Positions 26,688 to 35,959 are shown, counted from the stretch's first letter. The stretch is 64,000 nt of DNA from an uncultured Poribacteria bacterium (GCA_951812525.1 OX638316.1:4024506-4088505), one strand, 5' to 3'. The notes: generated by a model from the letters alone, not told the origin. Translations and numbers: made by a program.

Positions 26688-27461
26688 CTATTCCTGTATC
26701 ATCGCTCTAAATTTTTTCGTAAATTCGCAGCTGCGTTTGATGCTTGCTACATCTTCCATCTTATATTGGACGACCAGAGGACCAGAAAAACCGACTTCCT
26801 TCAAACCTTGCGCAAACCTCTCAAAATCGAAAACACCGCCACCGGGTTCACCACGATTGCTACCTGATACGTGTACATCACCTAAGCAGGCCTTCATTGC
26901 GTGTGCTGCTGTATGCGGTTCCGCGCCGTCATTGAAAAGGTGATATGTATCGCAGGTCAAGTATACAGACAACCCTGTGTCCTCAACAAACGCAACGCCT
27001 TCTCGATAGTTATCAAGCGGACATCCCTTCTCGAACTCAAGCGCAATCTTCATTCCATTTTCATTACAAGCGGGTATCATCTGAGACAGATTGTCAGCGA
27101 GTGCATCCAGAGATTCCTGCCGTGATACGCCTTCTGACGGGTTTACCCATACACCAATAACCTCGGCACTAAATCGGCGCGCTACCTCAAGGACAATCTC
27201 AAAGTGCTGTAATGCTTCAGTTTTTCGAGCAGGGGTTGTCAAGATGTGATTGCCAAAACCGATTGTTGGGGCAACGAGATTATGTTTCTCGGCAAGGTTA
27301 ATTGCGTCATCTATCTCAGCGGTTGAGAGTTCACCGAGGAAACCAGAATTTACGGGAATGTTGATACCCTCGTAGCCTGCCTCGGCGACAAGGTCAAAAA
27401 TCTCTGCACGTTCAAATCTGCCTAATGTGCCAGAATACGGATCATAACAGATAGTTAACAT
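26688..27461 (-). CDS. Sugar phosphate isomerase/epimerase-family TIM barrel
   Basis: 257 aa of the AP-endonuclease-2-like TIM-barrel family that contains xylose isomerase-like and hydroxypyruvate isomerase-like enzymes. Likely metal ligands are Glu in MKIALEFEKG, Asp/His in LTCDTYHLF and His in GDVHVSGSNRGEPGGG. AAGAGGAAAA precedes the ATG, which overlaps the end of the 82-aa gene. Such genes are usually intracellular sugar or inositol enzymes; the specific substrate is unknown. Confidence 0.75.
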   Translation of the reverse strand: MLTICYDPYSGTLGRFERAEIFDLVAEAGYEGINIPVNSGFLGELSTAEIDDAINLAEKHNLVAPTIGFGNHILTTPARKTEALQHFEIVLEVARRFSAEVIGVWVNPSEGVSRQESLDALADNLSQMIPACNENGMKIALEFEKGCPLDNYREGVAFVEDTGLSVYLTCDTYHLFNDGAEPHTAAHAMKACLGDVHVSGSNRGEPGGGVFDFERFAQGLKEVGFSGPLVVQYKMEDVASIKRSCEFTKKFRAMIQE

Positions 27462-27703
27462 TTTTCCTCTTTTCTTACATGAGCTTTGCGATCCAGAGAT
27501 GGTGTCTGCGAATCCGCATACGGATCTTCTTTGGTCAGTTCTCCATTCGGGAGTTCATAGTAGAGGTGTCCATTAAAATCATAGACGTTCGGAATCCCTT
27601 TTTTGCGGTTCTCTTCCTGTGCTCTTTTAGCGGCACGATTGGCAACCTGCAGCATTTCATGTGCCCATTCATAAGTTTCAAGATTTAATTTGTCGTGGCG
27701 CAC
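27455..27703 (-). CDS. 82-aa partner of the zeta-like kinase
   Basis: Small basic/acidic protein (HEMLQVANRAAKRAQEENRKKGIPNVYDFNGHLYYELPNG). The start is a GTG sharing one base with the TAG stop of the preceding kinase gene, with GGAGGTGC just upstream, so translation is coupled. From memory, small proteins with a similar IPNVYxxNGxLYYELPNG segment accompany zeta/AAA kinases in many bacteria. An antitoxin-like role is an inference from this arrangement; order is kinase first, partner second. It also overlaps the next gene by seven bases. Confidence 0.65.
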   Translation of the reverse strand: MRHDKLNLETYEWAHEMLQVANRAAKRAQEENRKKGIPNVYDFNGHLYYELPNGELTKEDPYADSQTPSLDRKAHVRKEEKC

Positions 27704-28290
27704 TATGCACCTCCATCGCTAATATCATGGATAAAAAGTTCAAGAAAATCTGCATTTCTTACAGTAAAATGGTTACCTTCACCAAAAGCAACTTCCTGAG
27801 GGTGTTCCCCAGAATTGTAAAACAGGCTCCATTTATCAACCTGATGTCTGTAGATATGCCAAAAGTTATGCTTGCTCCGATGGAACCGACGTATAATGTC
27901 TTCCGTTGGCACATGGTGTCCGCCCGATCTGACCCGATTTCGCACGCGAGCAACACACGTTTCAGCGGATTTAAGAAAAATGAAGACAATTGCGACTGTA
28001 TATCCAGCACGCTTCAGTCGAGAGATTATCCGCGTAAACCCTTTTCCTGAAAGCGTTACCTCTACAACGAAATCTTTTTCTGTTTCAATGAGACGATGTA
28101 TTTCCTGAAAAAAGAGTCGTCCGGCTTGAAGTTTAACGCTATCCAAGTCCTCTGGTCTGGAGACCAATTTCTCAGCAATAGCGTCGGCACTAATGTATTC
28201 AGTAGTTTCTGAATCACGGAGATACTCAGAGGCGAAGGTTGTTTTTCCCGAACCGTTTGGACCGCCAACAATTATCACATTCTTTGACAA
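27703..28290 (-). CDS. Zeta-toxin-like P-loop kinase
   Basis: 195-aa nucleotide kinase of the zeta toxin/AAA_33 group. Walker A is GGPNGSGKTTFASEYL near the N-terminus, FVVEVTLSGKG is the typical second strand, and a basic segment RVRNRVRSGGHHVPTEDIIRRF is typical of the family. True zeta toxins phosphorylate UDP-N-acetylglucosamine; chromosomal relatives often have other or unknown roles. The coupled 82-aa gene follows immediately. Confidence 0.78.
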   Translation of the reverse strand: MSKNVIIVGGPNGSGKTTFASEYLRDSETTEYISADAIAEKLVSRPEDLDSVKLQAGRLFFQEIHRLIETEKDFVVEVTLSGKGFTRIISRLKRAGYTVAIVFIFLKSAETCVARVRNRVRSGGHHVPTEDIIRRFHRSKHNFWHIYRHQVDKWSLFYNSGEHPQEVAFGEGNHFTVRNADFLELFIHDISDGGA

Positions 28291-28313
28291 AGGATTGTTT
28301 TCCTAAATTCAGT

Positions 28314-28329
28314 GCGGTTAGGAAACCGC
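28314..28329. repeat. Short GGA-loop hairpin (family copy 3)
   Basis: GCGGTT-AGGA-AACCGC followed by GCCTACC; a second small hairpin CTACC-GCG-GGTAG directly follows. It lies between the kinase gene and the maturase stop. Confidence 0.6.
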
Positions 28330-28346
28330 GCCTACCGCGGGTAGGG

Positions 28347-29636
28347 TTACTTCTTGTTCAGACAACACTGCTTATATTTCCGTCCACTGCCGCATGGACA
28401 CGGAGAATTACGCCCGATTTTTTGTGAGGTAGTGGAGAGAGCAGGACGTATCTTCTCCTGTTGACGCTGGCGCATGAGCGGCATAATGCTATTCGCAGGT
28501 CGTCCCGTCTGTAGGGCGGAAGCCATCATCTTCATCGGTTCGTCAATGTGATTGAAGAACTGTTTATAACCCGCACAGAGATAGTTCAAGCCGTCTTCAC
28601 CGGTAGGAGTCTTGATAAAACGGTTCTTGGGACAGCCGCCATTGCAGGCAAACCTCACCTCACAGGATCGACAGTATTCAGGGAGTGTGTCCCGCTTATC
28701 AGTTCCAAATTTACGTTGGAACGTCGAATCCACCATCTCAGCGATGGTGTTATCTGCGATGTTGCCTACATGGTAGTCGGGTGTAACGAAGTGGTCACAG
28801 GAGTAGAGATCGCCGTTATGCTCAATTGCGAGAGCATCGCCACAAGTTTCGTTGAAAACACAAAGACTGGGATTGTAACCCAACCACGCTTCAAGCGCAA
28901 CATCGAAAATCTGGACGAAGATTTTCCCGATGTCGCTCACTACCCACTCATCGAAAATCGCGCAAAGAAATTTGCCGTATTGACGCGCTGTCACGGAGCG
29001 CGGGGATACATTCTTCCCGCCGAAATTTTCAACGGCAGGTATAAACTGCATGAACTCCGCACCGAGTCCTTTGAAGTAGTTGTAGATCTCTTTAGGATAT
29101 TCAGCGTTGTGATTATTGACGACACAAAGGATATTATAATCCACCTTGTGCTTTTGCAAGATACGCAATCCTTGAATTACCTGTTCGGAAGAAGATCTGC
29201 CGCGTTTGTCGTAGCGATATTTATCGTGGAGTTCTGGAGGTCCGTCAATGCTAACACCAATCAAGAACTTGTTTCTCTTGAAAAACTCACCCCATTCATC
29301 ATCAAGGAGTGTCGCATTGGTCTGAAACGAGTTCTGAATCTGCATGCCGGGACGTCTGTATTTCTGCTGATACCGAATTGCCTTTCGGAAGAAGTCCACA
29401 CCCATTAATGTGGGTTCACCACCTTGCCATGCGAACGTGACTTCGTTGACCTCCTGTGCTTCGATGTATTGCTTGACGTAATTCTCCAAAATTGCGTCAG
29501 TCATGCGGAAGGATCGTGTTTCAGGATAAAGCTTCTCTTTATCGAGATAGAAGCAGTACTCGCAATCCAAGTTGCATATTGGCCCGATAGGCTTTGTCAT
29601 CACATGAAATACGCGCGGTGTGTTGGGTTGAACCAT
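28347..29636 (-). CDS. Anaerobic sulfatase-maturating radical SAM enzyme with SEC-C tail
   Basis: Converts an active-site Cys or Ser of sulfatases to formylglycine in the cytoplasm. The radical SAM motif CNLDCEYCFY is at residues 21-30, SAM-binding AWQGGEPTLMG follows, and a SPASM region carries CVFNETCGD and YCRSCEVRFACNGGCPKNRF for auxiliary clusters. The C-terminus adds a SEC-C zinc motif (RNSPCPCGSGRKYKQCC), unusual for this family as far as I know. Start ATG 29636 has GAGAGGAC upstream; a longer ORF to 29669 lacks support. No sulfatase lies in the window. Confidence 0.85.
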   Translation of the reverse strand: MVQPNTPRVFHVMTKPIGPICNLDCEYCFYLDKEKLYPETRSFRMTDAILENYVKQYIEAQEVNEVTFAWQGGEPTLMGVDFFRKAIRYQQKYRRPGMQIQNSFQTNATLLDDEWGEFFKRNKFLIGVSIDGPPELHDKYRYDKRGRSSSEQVIQGLRILQKHKVDYNILCVVNNHNAEYPKEIYNYFKGLGAEFMQFIPAVENFGGKNVSPRSVTARQYGKFLCAIFDEWVVSDIGKIFVQIFDVALEAWLGYNPSLCVFNETCGDALAIEHNGDLYSCDHFVTPDYHVGNIADNTIAEMVDSTFQRKFGTDKRDTLPEYCRSCEVRFACNGGCPKNRFIKTPTGEDGLNYLCAGYKQFFNHIDEPMKMMASALQTGRPANSIMPLMRQRQQEKIRPALSTTSQKIGRNSPCPCGSGRKYKQCCLNKK

Positions 29637-29708
29637 CTGATTGTCCTCTCGACAATGTGAACTGCACAAATTATTTGCTTTAATAGTATATAATCCGACT
29701 GTGCGTTA

Positions 29709-29737
29709 AGTGTAGCACACTACGGATAAATCGGCAA
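29709..29737 (-). promoter_or_regulatory. Probable promoter of the sulfatase-maturase gene
   Basis: Minus strand TTGCCG (29737-29732), 17-base spacer, TACACT (29714-29709), about 70 bases before the start codon and just after the TPR gene stop. Confidence 0.5.
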
Positions 29738-29755
29738 GAAAAAACTGGAGTGCTT

Positions 29756-32053
29756 TTATCTCTTCTGTTGAAGTTTGGTGATCTCGTCGAGTTGTTGGCG
29801 GGCATGGACTACAATCACATTCTCAGGATAGTCTGCAATCAGTGTCGCATAGGTAGCAGTCGCGTTAGCAAGATCATCTTGCTGTCGATAGATGTCGGCA
29901 ATGCTTACGAGTGCTTTTGCGGAGATTGGACTTTCCTGTGCAACCACTTGCTGATAGGCGTTAATTGCTTCGTCAGTTTTCGTCTCTCGACGGTAGATAT
30001 TGCCTATGAGAAACCAAATATCATCAACAATAGTGGCTTGAGGATAGAGTTCAAGTGTCCGTTCGCACTGCTGGAGAGCGGCATCTGTTTTGCCACTAAG
30101 GTAGAGTTGCAGGGCAGTCGCATAATCTGTAAGCGGGATTTTGAGATAGTCGGGATGATCTTGAACAAGGACAACACGTTCGAGCGCATCGTTCGTAAGT
30201 TCGTCAGATTTTGATATTTGGATGACTTGATTGTATTCCTTGACGGCTTGCTCGAAGTCTGCTGCGAAGAAATAGGAATCACCCATCAATTTCCGAGCAG
30301 CAGCGCGGAAACGGTTCGTTCTGTTGGCGATCGGTTCAAGCATTTCTCTGGAAAGAGTATAACGTTTTAGTAAAATATGGCACTCTGCCAAACCTAACTG
30401 CGTTTCTCTCAATTGGCGCGTAACCAAACGCTGCGTAAGTAAAGGTTGAAAGGTCATCTGCGCCGATTTAGGTTCACGGAGCCCTTGCAATTGGATCTGT
30501 CCGAGCAGGATCCTGTTTTGAATAGAAGCCTGACGATTTTTGACGAGTTCCTTAAGAAGCGCGACGGCATCTTCCCATCTCTCCATTTTCTGGTAGAGTT
30601 CTGCCAGTTTAGAACGTGCGTTTATGACACGCACCCTATTTGGGGAACCCTTTATGAGTCCTTGATAGAAATCAACAGCATGTGGGTTCTCATTACGCGC
30701 TAACATCAGCGCGTATCTTTCCAGTGTCGTGTCGATGTAGTTTGGATGACTTCGATAGAGTTGCCTAAACGTCTCAAGCGATTGTGATGCGCTCCCAGCA
30801 TGAAAAAAAAGCTCTCCTAAAGTCATCGTTATCCTCGGATTCTGTGATTCACGTAGCCGTTGTTTTTGAAGTTGCGCGATAAGTTTTTCCTGAAGTGATT
30901 TATTATGTGTTCCCTCATAAATGTCAATCATTGCGTCCCAGATAGGCTCGCGTTGATTAGGTGAAAATCCAACGTTTTGCAAAGCATCAATATAGACTTC
31001 AGCAGCTTTTTCGTTTTGCCCCTGAATTTTGTATGCTGCTGCCAATTGCGTATAGAGATAACCGTCCTGGGGTTTCAAACGGATAGCTTGACGATACGCC
31101 GCGATTGCCTCCGGATACATTTTATGAGAGAGATAAATTGCTCCGAGTCGTTGATGCCGATCAACCTGACTCGTTTCACCTACTACTATTTTCTCCCATT
31201 CGCTCACGGCTTGGGCCGTGTTGCCGACTTCAGCGTAGAGGTCTCCTAGTTTTCTGCGGAGACTCGTATTGCTCGGATCTTGTTTAATCGCTCGACGATA
31301 GAGTTCAATTGCCTTTGGATGCTCACCTTGTTGCTGATAGAGTTCAGCCAACTGATCTAACAGGTTAATATCTCCTGGAGAGCTTTGCATCCGCTTTTGG
31401 ATAAGTTCTTCGGCTTCTGTGTAGCGAGCATTGGCGATATATAGTCGGACGAGGCTATTCACTGCACTCACGCGGTAGGGAGAACCGGGAAAATTGTCGA
31501 GGAAGTACTTATAACTCTCCATCGCTTCCTCAGTTTTACCGTCTGTCTGTTGGTATTGCCCAATGAGATACGCAGCAGTAGCAGCAGCAGTCGTGTTGGG
31601 ATGCAGCCTTAAGATCTGCTTGCATTGAAGAATTGCCTGTCTGAACTGATAACGTTGCCAGTGTAGGTTCCCCAAGCGATGGACCGCCTGCATAGAATAA
31701 GAGCCGTTAGGGTTTTCGTCAATGATCTCTATAAAGACGCGTTGTGCTGCCGGATCTTCACCGATTTTAGCGTAACTTTGTCCGAGCATCAATCGGATAG
31801 AATCCTTTTGGCTCTGCCGAAGCGGTGTATACGTATCATTCGGGTTTGGAATACCTTTTTCAAGCAATTCTTCATACGCCTTGATTGCTTCTGCGTATCG
31901 CCGTTCGTGGAAATGATCATGCGCGGCTTCAACGGGCTCTAATACAGGATTGATTGGGGTCGGTCGGACCTGTGCAAAAGTATGTGGACTATATGTAGCA
32001 AAAATAGCAAGAAATAGGGTTAGGGTAGAAAAGAAATTGATCAGTCGTTGCAT
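29756..32053 (-). CDS. Secreted TPR-repeat protein
   Basis: 765 aa; a signal peptide (MQRLINFFSTLTLFLAIFATYSPHTFA) and a dozen or more tetratricopeptide repeats through most of the chain (for example HPKAIELYRRAIKQDPSNTSLRRKLGDLYAEVGN and YPEAIAAYRQAIRLKPQDGYLYTQLAAAYKIQGQ). GGAGATAA precedes ATG 32053. Such periplasmic TPR proteins scaffold envelope complexes; no partner can be named. It starts 22 bases after the M20 gene and probably shares its operon. Confidence 0.82.
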   Translation of the reverse strand: MQRLINFFSTLTLFLAIFATYSPHTFAQVRPTPINPVLEPVEAAHDHFHERRYAEAIKAYEELLEKGIPNPNDTYTPLRQSQKDSIRLMLGQSYAKIGEDPAAQRVFIEIIDENPNGSYSMQAVHRLGNLHWQRYQFRQAILQCKQILRLHPNTTAAATAAYLIGQYQQTDGKTEEAMESYKYFLDNFPGSPYRVSAVNSLVRLYIANARYTEAEELIQKRMQSSPGDINLLDQLAELYQQQGEHPKAIELYRRAIKQDPSNTSLRRKLGDLYAEVGNTAQAVSEWEKIVVGETSQVDRHQRLGAIYLSHKMYPEAIAAYRQAIRLKPQDGYLYTQLAAAYKIQGQNEKAAEVYIDALQNVGFSPNQREPIWDAMIDIYEGTHNKSLQEKLIAQLQKQRLRESQNPRITMTLGELFFHAGSASQSLETFRQLYRSHPNYIDTTLERYALMLARNENPHAVDFYQGLIKGSPNRVRVINARSKLAELYQKMERWEDAVALLKELVKNRQASIQNRILLGQIQLQGLREPKSAQMTFQPLLTQRLVTRQLRETQLGLAECHILLKRYTLSREMLEPIANRTNRFRAAARKLMGDSYFFAADFEQAVKEYNQVIQISKSDELTNDALERVVLVQDHPDYLKIPLTDYATALQLYLSGKTDAALQQCERTLELYPQATIVDDIWFLIGNIYRRETKTDEAINAYQQVVAQESPISAKALVSIADIYRQQDDLANATATYATLIADYPENVIVVHARQQLDEITKLQQKR

Positions 32054-32075
32054 TGTTATCTCCACTTGAGAGTGT

Positions 32076-33272
32076 TTAGTCCGCCACGAGACTCGCGAGT
32101 AGTGCCATGCCGTAAATCATGCAGTTTTCGTCAATATCAAACTGCGGATGATGGCACATATTTACAATACCCCTCGCTTCATTCCCCGCGCCTACCATCA
32201 CGAAGCAGGCTGGGATTTTCTGTGAGTAGTAACTGAAATCCTCGCCACCTAATGCCGGAGTCATTGGGAATACGAGATTATCCGCACCAACTAACCCCTT
32301 CGCTGCAGATAAGACTGTATTAACGCAAGGCTCGTGGTTGTACGTGACTGGATAGCCTTCTTGATAGTCAAATGTATAGGCCGCATTGTGTGCATTTGCT
32401 ATGCCAGCGAGGAGGCGTTCCAATTGCGAGCGAACGTTTTTCTGCACTGATGATTGGAGTGTGCGTACTGTGCCACCTATGAGGACTTTAGGCGGGATGA
32501 CATTAAGAGCAGCACCCGTGAGTCCATTTTGCAAGTCGGCATCCCCGCCGTGCAACTGTGTTACACTAACGACAGCGGAGTCCAGCGGATTAACATTTCT
32601 GGCGATAATCGACTGTGCGGCTGTCACGAACTGCGCACCGATAACAATTGGATCAACAGTAATGTGTGGAAATGCGGCGTGTCCACCTCTGCCAGTGATC
32701 GTAATTTGGAAAGTGTCCGATTGCGCCAGCATAGGACCGATACAAGTTGCGTATTCCCCAACGGCGAAAAGTGGAAAGACATGTATCCCATAAATCTCGT
32801 CCACATCCTCTAACGCCCCATCCGCTATCATAGCCGGCGCACCGCCAGGCCACACCTCTTCACTGGGTTGGAAGATAAACCTAACGTGCATTTTAAGGTC
32901 GGCTCGAAGATGCGAAAGGATTCGCGCAGCGCCGATGAGCATAGCCGTATGCGCATCATGTCCACACAGATGTGCTTTGCCATCAATCTTTGACTTAAAA
33001 GGAACGTCGGTGAGTTCCTGAATCGGGAGGGCATCCATGTCCGCCCGAAGCGCGATACGTTTTGATGCGCCTGGTACTTCCAAATCTCCGACAACACCCG
33101 TTCTACCGATACCGGTCCTAACGGGAATATCAAGTGCACGAAGTGCGTCAGCAGCAATACCTGCTGTGCGATGTACATCAAACCCTATTTCAGGATATTG
33201 GTGAATATCCCGTCGAATAGCAACGATGTCGTCAAAATGACGATGGCACTGTTCAAAAATCAAGTTTTTCAT
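32076..33272 (-). CDS. M20-family amidohydrolase (hippurate/N-acyl amino acid hydrolase type)
   Basis: 398 aa. The N-terminal RRDIHQYPEIGFDVHRTAG, metal-binding AHLCGHDAHTAMLIGAA, FIFQPSEEVWPGGAPAMI and late PALGGEDFSYYSQKIPACFVMVG are signatures of the M20 carboxypeptidase Ss1-like amidohydrolases (hippurate hydrolase, IAA-amino acid hydrolase, N-acetyl-diaminopimelate deacetylase-like). It cleaves an acyl group from an amino acid in the cytoplasm; the exact substrate is unknown. No clear Shine-Dalgarno. It lies between the TonB/VWA gene and the TPR gene. Confidence 0.85.
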   Translation of the reverse strand: MKNLIFEQCHRHFDDIVAIRRDIHQYPEIGFDVHRTAGIAADALRALDIPVRTGIGRTGVVGDLEVPGASKRIALRADMDALPIQELTDVPFKSKIDGKAHLCGHDAHTAMLIGAARILSHLRADLKMHVRFIFQPSEEVWPGGAPAMIADGALEDVDEIYGIHVFPLFAVGEYATCIGPMLAQSDTFQITITGRGGHAAFPHITVDPIVIGAQFVTAAQSIIARNVNPLDSAVVSVTQLHGGDADLQNGLTGAALNVIPPKVLIGGTVRTLQSSVQKNVRSQLERLLAGIANAHNAAYTFDYQEGYPVTYNHEPCVNTVLSAAKGLVGADNLVFPMTPALGGEDFSYYSQKIPACFVMVGAGNEARGIVNMCHHPQFDIDENCMIYGMALLASLVAD

Positions 33273-33332
33273 TTTTTAAGTATAGTGTGAAAAAAATACG
33301 CGTTATGGCTTAATAGTCAACTTAGATACAAG

Positions 33333-34904
33333 CTAGAATGTCAGTGTGCGCCGCAAGATGCTTTGATGCCCGTGTTCATTTTCGAGCCGATAGATGATAG
33401 TATAAACTCCCCGCACCGTTTGAAACAGTTTAGCATCAATTACAGGGGTCAATTCTATTTCGGCTGAGCCATCATCTGGGATTATTTTGGTTTCTGAGAA
33501 GGGTCCGTACACCCTTTCTCCCAAAGGATTGAGTACTTTCCATGTCAGAGTGAGTTGCTTAGGACGTGGTGGATTATTGATGTAAACCGTAATCTTATCG
33601 TCAATTTGCTCGCTTTCAAGCCTAAGCGTTCCTAATTTGGAAAACAACTTAACAGTTAGCGTGAGCGGCGGCACATATTCAAGATATCCCCTACCCGGGA
33701 TAGCGCGCCATGTTCCGCCCGTCGCCAATCCTATCTGTTGGATCGGAAGGTAGTCGAGTCCAATAACATCAACGCGAATCTGCGCATTCTGTAGTGCTTC
33801 AATAACCTCATCCAAACTATAGACTGATCTTCCGTCGTAATCAGCGTCATGGAAAGCGGCATCGCTTGCGAGAACGACAAAGCGTTGCGCGTCTTTTCGG
33901 AATCTCATCTCCGTTACTACAGTCATAAGCGCATCTAAACCTGCTTCGGGGAGGTCGCCTCCGCCATCAACACCCGCCTTAGAAAGCCAGTTTTTGAGGG
34001 TGCCGAGATCATCGGTCTGTCCATAGTTTCTCGTCTTATCTGTGAATGTTACCAATCCGAAAGAAGGATTACGTCCTTCTCGTTCCAACGCATCAGAAAG
34101 AAAGTCGACATAAGCTCGGATACCTCGGATGTTATCGTCCATACTTGCGGTTTCATCAATCACAAAAACGACATCGACTTTTTCCGTCGTAGTTGCATCA
34201 GCGAGTGTTCGGGCAATGTCTTTCATCATGTAAACGAAAACACCTCCGACATTACCACCTCCGGTACTGCCGCCGCCTCCCCAAGAATTGCCGACTCCTG
34301 TGGCTCGGAGGGCGTCACCACGGCGGCTGCCGTAGTGAATGTTAGGTGCATCAACAGTCGGCGATCCACTACTTAAGGCGTCATCAGCCCCTAAAGCAAC
34401 AGGTTTCGTCTCCCCTTGCGGTGCCACATAGTCGGACTCTGGTGTTAGCGGTGTAACTATCGGCTGATTGGGTGTATTCACGGCTATACGATTCTCAGCC
34501 GTGTAATTGGCAGGGCTCCCGACTACTGGATTAGACGCTAAGAGACCGTTCTCGATAGCATCGCGTGAGCGATTCAGCCCTTCTTGTCTGCGTGCTTCAG
34601 GTTTGGGCAGGTCCGCTACGCTTTGATTTTCCGTTTGCCACGCTGTATTTAATCCGGCTTTGGGTTTCGGTGGTGCAGGCGGTTTAGTCTCTTTTACTAC
34701 AACAGGTACTTCGGGTTCAACAACGGGAAGTATTTTAACAGGTAGTGGTGGGCGTTCAACGTGTGTTATGGTAGCCTCTATTTCGTCATGAAAAGGTAGA
34801 AGTGAATCCGGCTTGGGAACTATCCACCACATCGCCGACAAGAGTATGCCGTGGATGCAGAGGGAAAATATGAAATAGGGAGATGCCGATTTCCGTTTCA
34901 ACAT
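33333..34904 (-). CDS. TonB-like N-terminus fused to von Willebrand factor A domain
   Basis: 523 aa. An N-terminal membrane anchor (IFSLCIHGILLSAMWWIV) and a Pro/Val/Lys-rich spacer (residues 50-85) resemble TonB. A low-complexity linker (to about 220, ending in a Gly-rich patch) leads into a VWA domain with MIDAS sequence DETAS (Asp 250, Thr 252, Ser 254) and later GLVTFTDK and VLASDAAFHD; a C-terminal beta domain follows. It probably spans the periplasm and binds a protein through the metal site. The TonB C-terminal domain itself was not seen. The upstream gene is a TGS GTPase. Confidence 0.7.
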   Translation of the reverse strand: MLKRKSASPYFIFSLCIHGILLSAMWWIVPKPDSLLPFHDEIEATITHVERPPLPVKILPVVEPEVPVVVKETKPPAPPKPKAGLNTAWQTENQSVADLPKPEARRQEGLNRSRDAIENGLLASNPVVGSPANYTAENRIAVNTPNQPIVTPLTPESDYVAPQGETKPVALGADDALSSGSPTVDAPNIHYGSRRGDALRATGVGNSWGGGGSTGGGNVGGVFVYMMKDIARTLADATTTEKVDVVFVIDETASMDDNIRGIRAYVDFLSDALEREGRNPSFGLVTFTDKTRNYGQTDDLGTLKNWLSKAGVDGGGDLPEAGLDALMTVVTEMRFRKDAQRFVVLASDAAFHDADYDGRSVYSLDEVIEALQNAQIRVDVIGLDYLPIQQIGLATGGTWRAIPGRGYLEYVPPLTLTVKLFSKLGTLRLESEQIDDKITVYINNPPRPKQLTLTWKVLNPLGERVYGPFSETKIIPDDGSAEIELTPVIDAKLFQTVRGVYTIIYRLENEHGHQSILRRTLTF

Positions 34905-34931
34905 TATGTTCTACCTTTTCCGAGAGAACAC

Positions 34932-35885
34932 CTACAAATGAAATTCAACAACATCCCCATCATAAACCACATCATTGCGACTGACCGATTGTCCATCGTG
35001 CCATTCGGGTCCCCATATTCGTGCGAACTTGAATTCGGCAAAATCTTTGTGTAAACTCATTGCGGCGTCAAGGACAGTTGCCCCTGTAGGAAGAACAATC
35101 GGGTCATCCTGCTCTATCGGTTTCCCCGGTGCCTTCGGGTATACGCGTAAGATGTCCAATTCCGCATAGATTTCTTGCATTAGGGTATCTTTGCCTTCAC
35201 GGGTTTCGGCAGAAATTGGACAAATCCGAAATATGTCCCCGTAGAACTCTTTGAGAATATCCAGCCTTTCTGATGCACCTGCTGCGTCAAGTTGGTTTGC
35301 CACAATAAGAGTACCGTTTTCTGGCGTTTCACGGTTTGCTTCTTCAAGGAGCGCAGTTACTACATCGAGATCGTCCAATAGATTATCGCTGGCGAGACTT
35401 ACAACTGGCAAAGGAATATCGGCGTTGCGGGTGAGCGTCAATACAGTTGGCAAAACGAAGTCAGGATTAATTGACGGTGTATCAATGATCTGGAATTGTA
35501 TATTTTCATAAGGCAGCATCCCGACCATCGGCATTGTCGTTGTATAAGGGGTCAGTGATACCTCTGGTTTGGCGTTTGTGAAGTTGGCGAGTATTTGCGA
35601 TTTACCTCCATTCGGAGGTCCAAGTAGAACGATTTGTCCTGCTCCTTGCTTCGGAATGTGTTCACTATAGCTTCTCTTACTCGCTCCCTTGCTACCTGCA
35701 CTCGCTGGTTCCCTTTTATGTTTAGCGATACGGCGACGCAGATCAGAAACCACCTTTTCCGTGCCTTTGTGCTTAGGAATGATGCGTAACATCTCCTCTA
35801 ACAAGCTGAGTCGTTCTTCGTCCGTTTTGGCGGCTTCATGTTGGTGCTTGAGTTTATAGTAGGTTGGGGGTAGATTTGCTGGCAT
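34932..35885 (-). CDS. TGS-domain GTPase, Obg/DRG-like
   Basis: 317 aa. Helical N-terminus (about 1-70), then a GTPase with G1 LGPPNGGKSQIL, a Thr-rich switch I (SLTPYTTTMPMVGM) and G3 QIIDTPSIN. G4 reads NQLD in place of NKxD, and a C-terminal TGS domain (about 250-317, ending VVYDGDVVEFHL) completes it. This is the architecture of the DRG/Obg-like translation-associated GTPases. The Ser after DTP and the Gln in G4 are departures from consensus that may affect GTP hydrolysis or specificity. GGAGATGG precedes the ATG; the VWA gene follows after 27 bases. Confidence 0.78.
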   Translation of the reverse strand: MPANLPPTYYKLKHQHEAAKTDEERLSLLEEMLRIIPKHKGTEKVVSDLRRRIAKHKREPASAGSKGASKRSYSEHIPKQGAGQIVLLGPPNGGKSQILANFTNAKPEVSLTPYTTTMPMVGMLPYENIQFQIIDTPSINPDFVLPTVLTLTRNADIPLPVVSLASDNLLDDLDVVTALLEEANRETPENGTLIVANQLDAAGASERLDILKEFYGDIFRICPISAETREGKDTLMQEIYAELDILRVYPKAPGKPIEQDDPIVLPTGATVLDAAMSLHKDFAEFKFARIWGPEWHDGQSVSRNDVVYDGDVVEFHL

Positions 35886-35959
35886 CTTTCGTCCATCTCC
35901 ATCGTCAGGCAGATTGGCTTAGCACGCCTCGATTTGGCAATAATGAAACGTTATCCCTG

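Noticed and set aside
28548-29408. 286-residue plus-strand ORF opposite the sulfatase maturase
   Set aside because: Antisense shadow of a well-supported gene; no ribosome site and composition mirrors the opposite strand.
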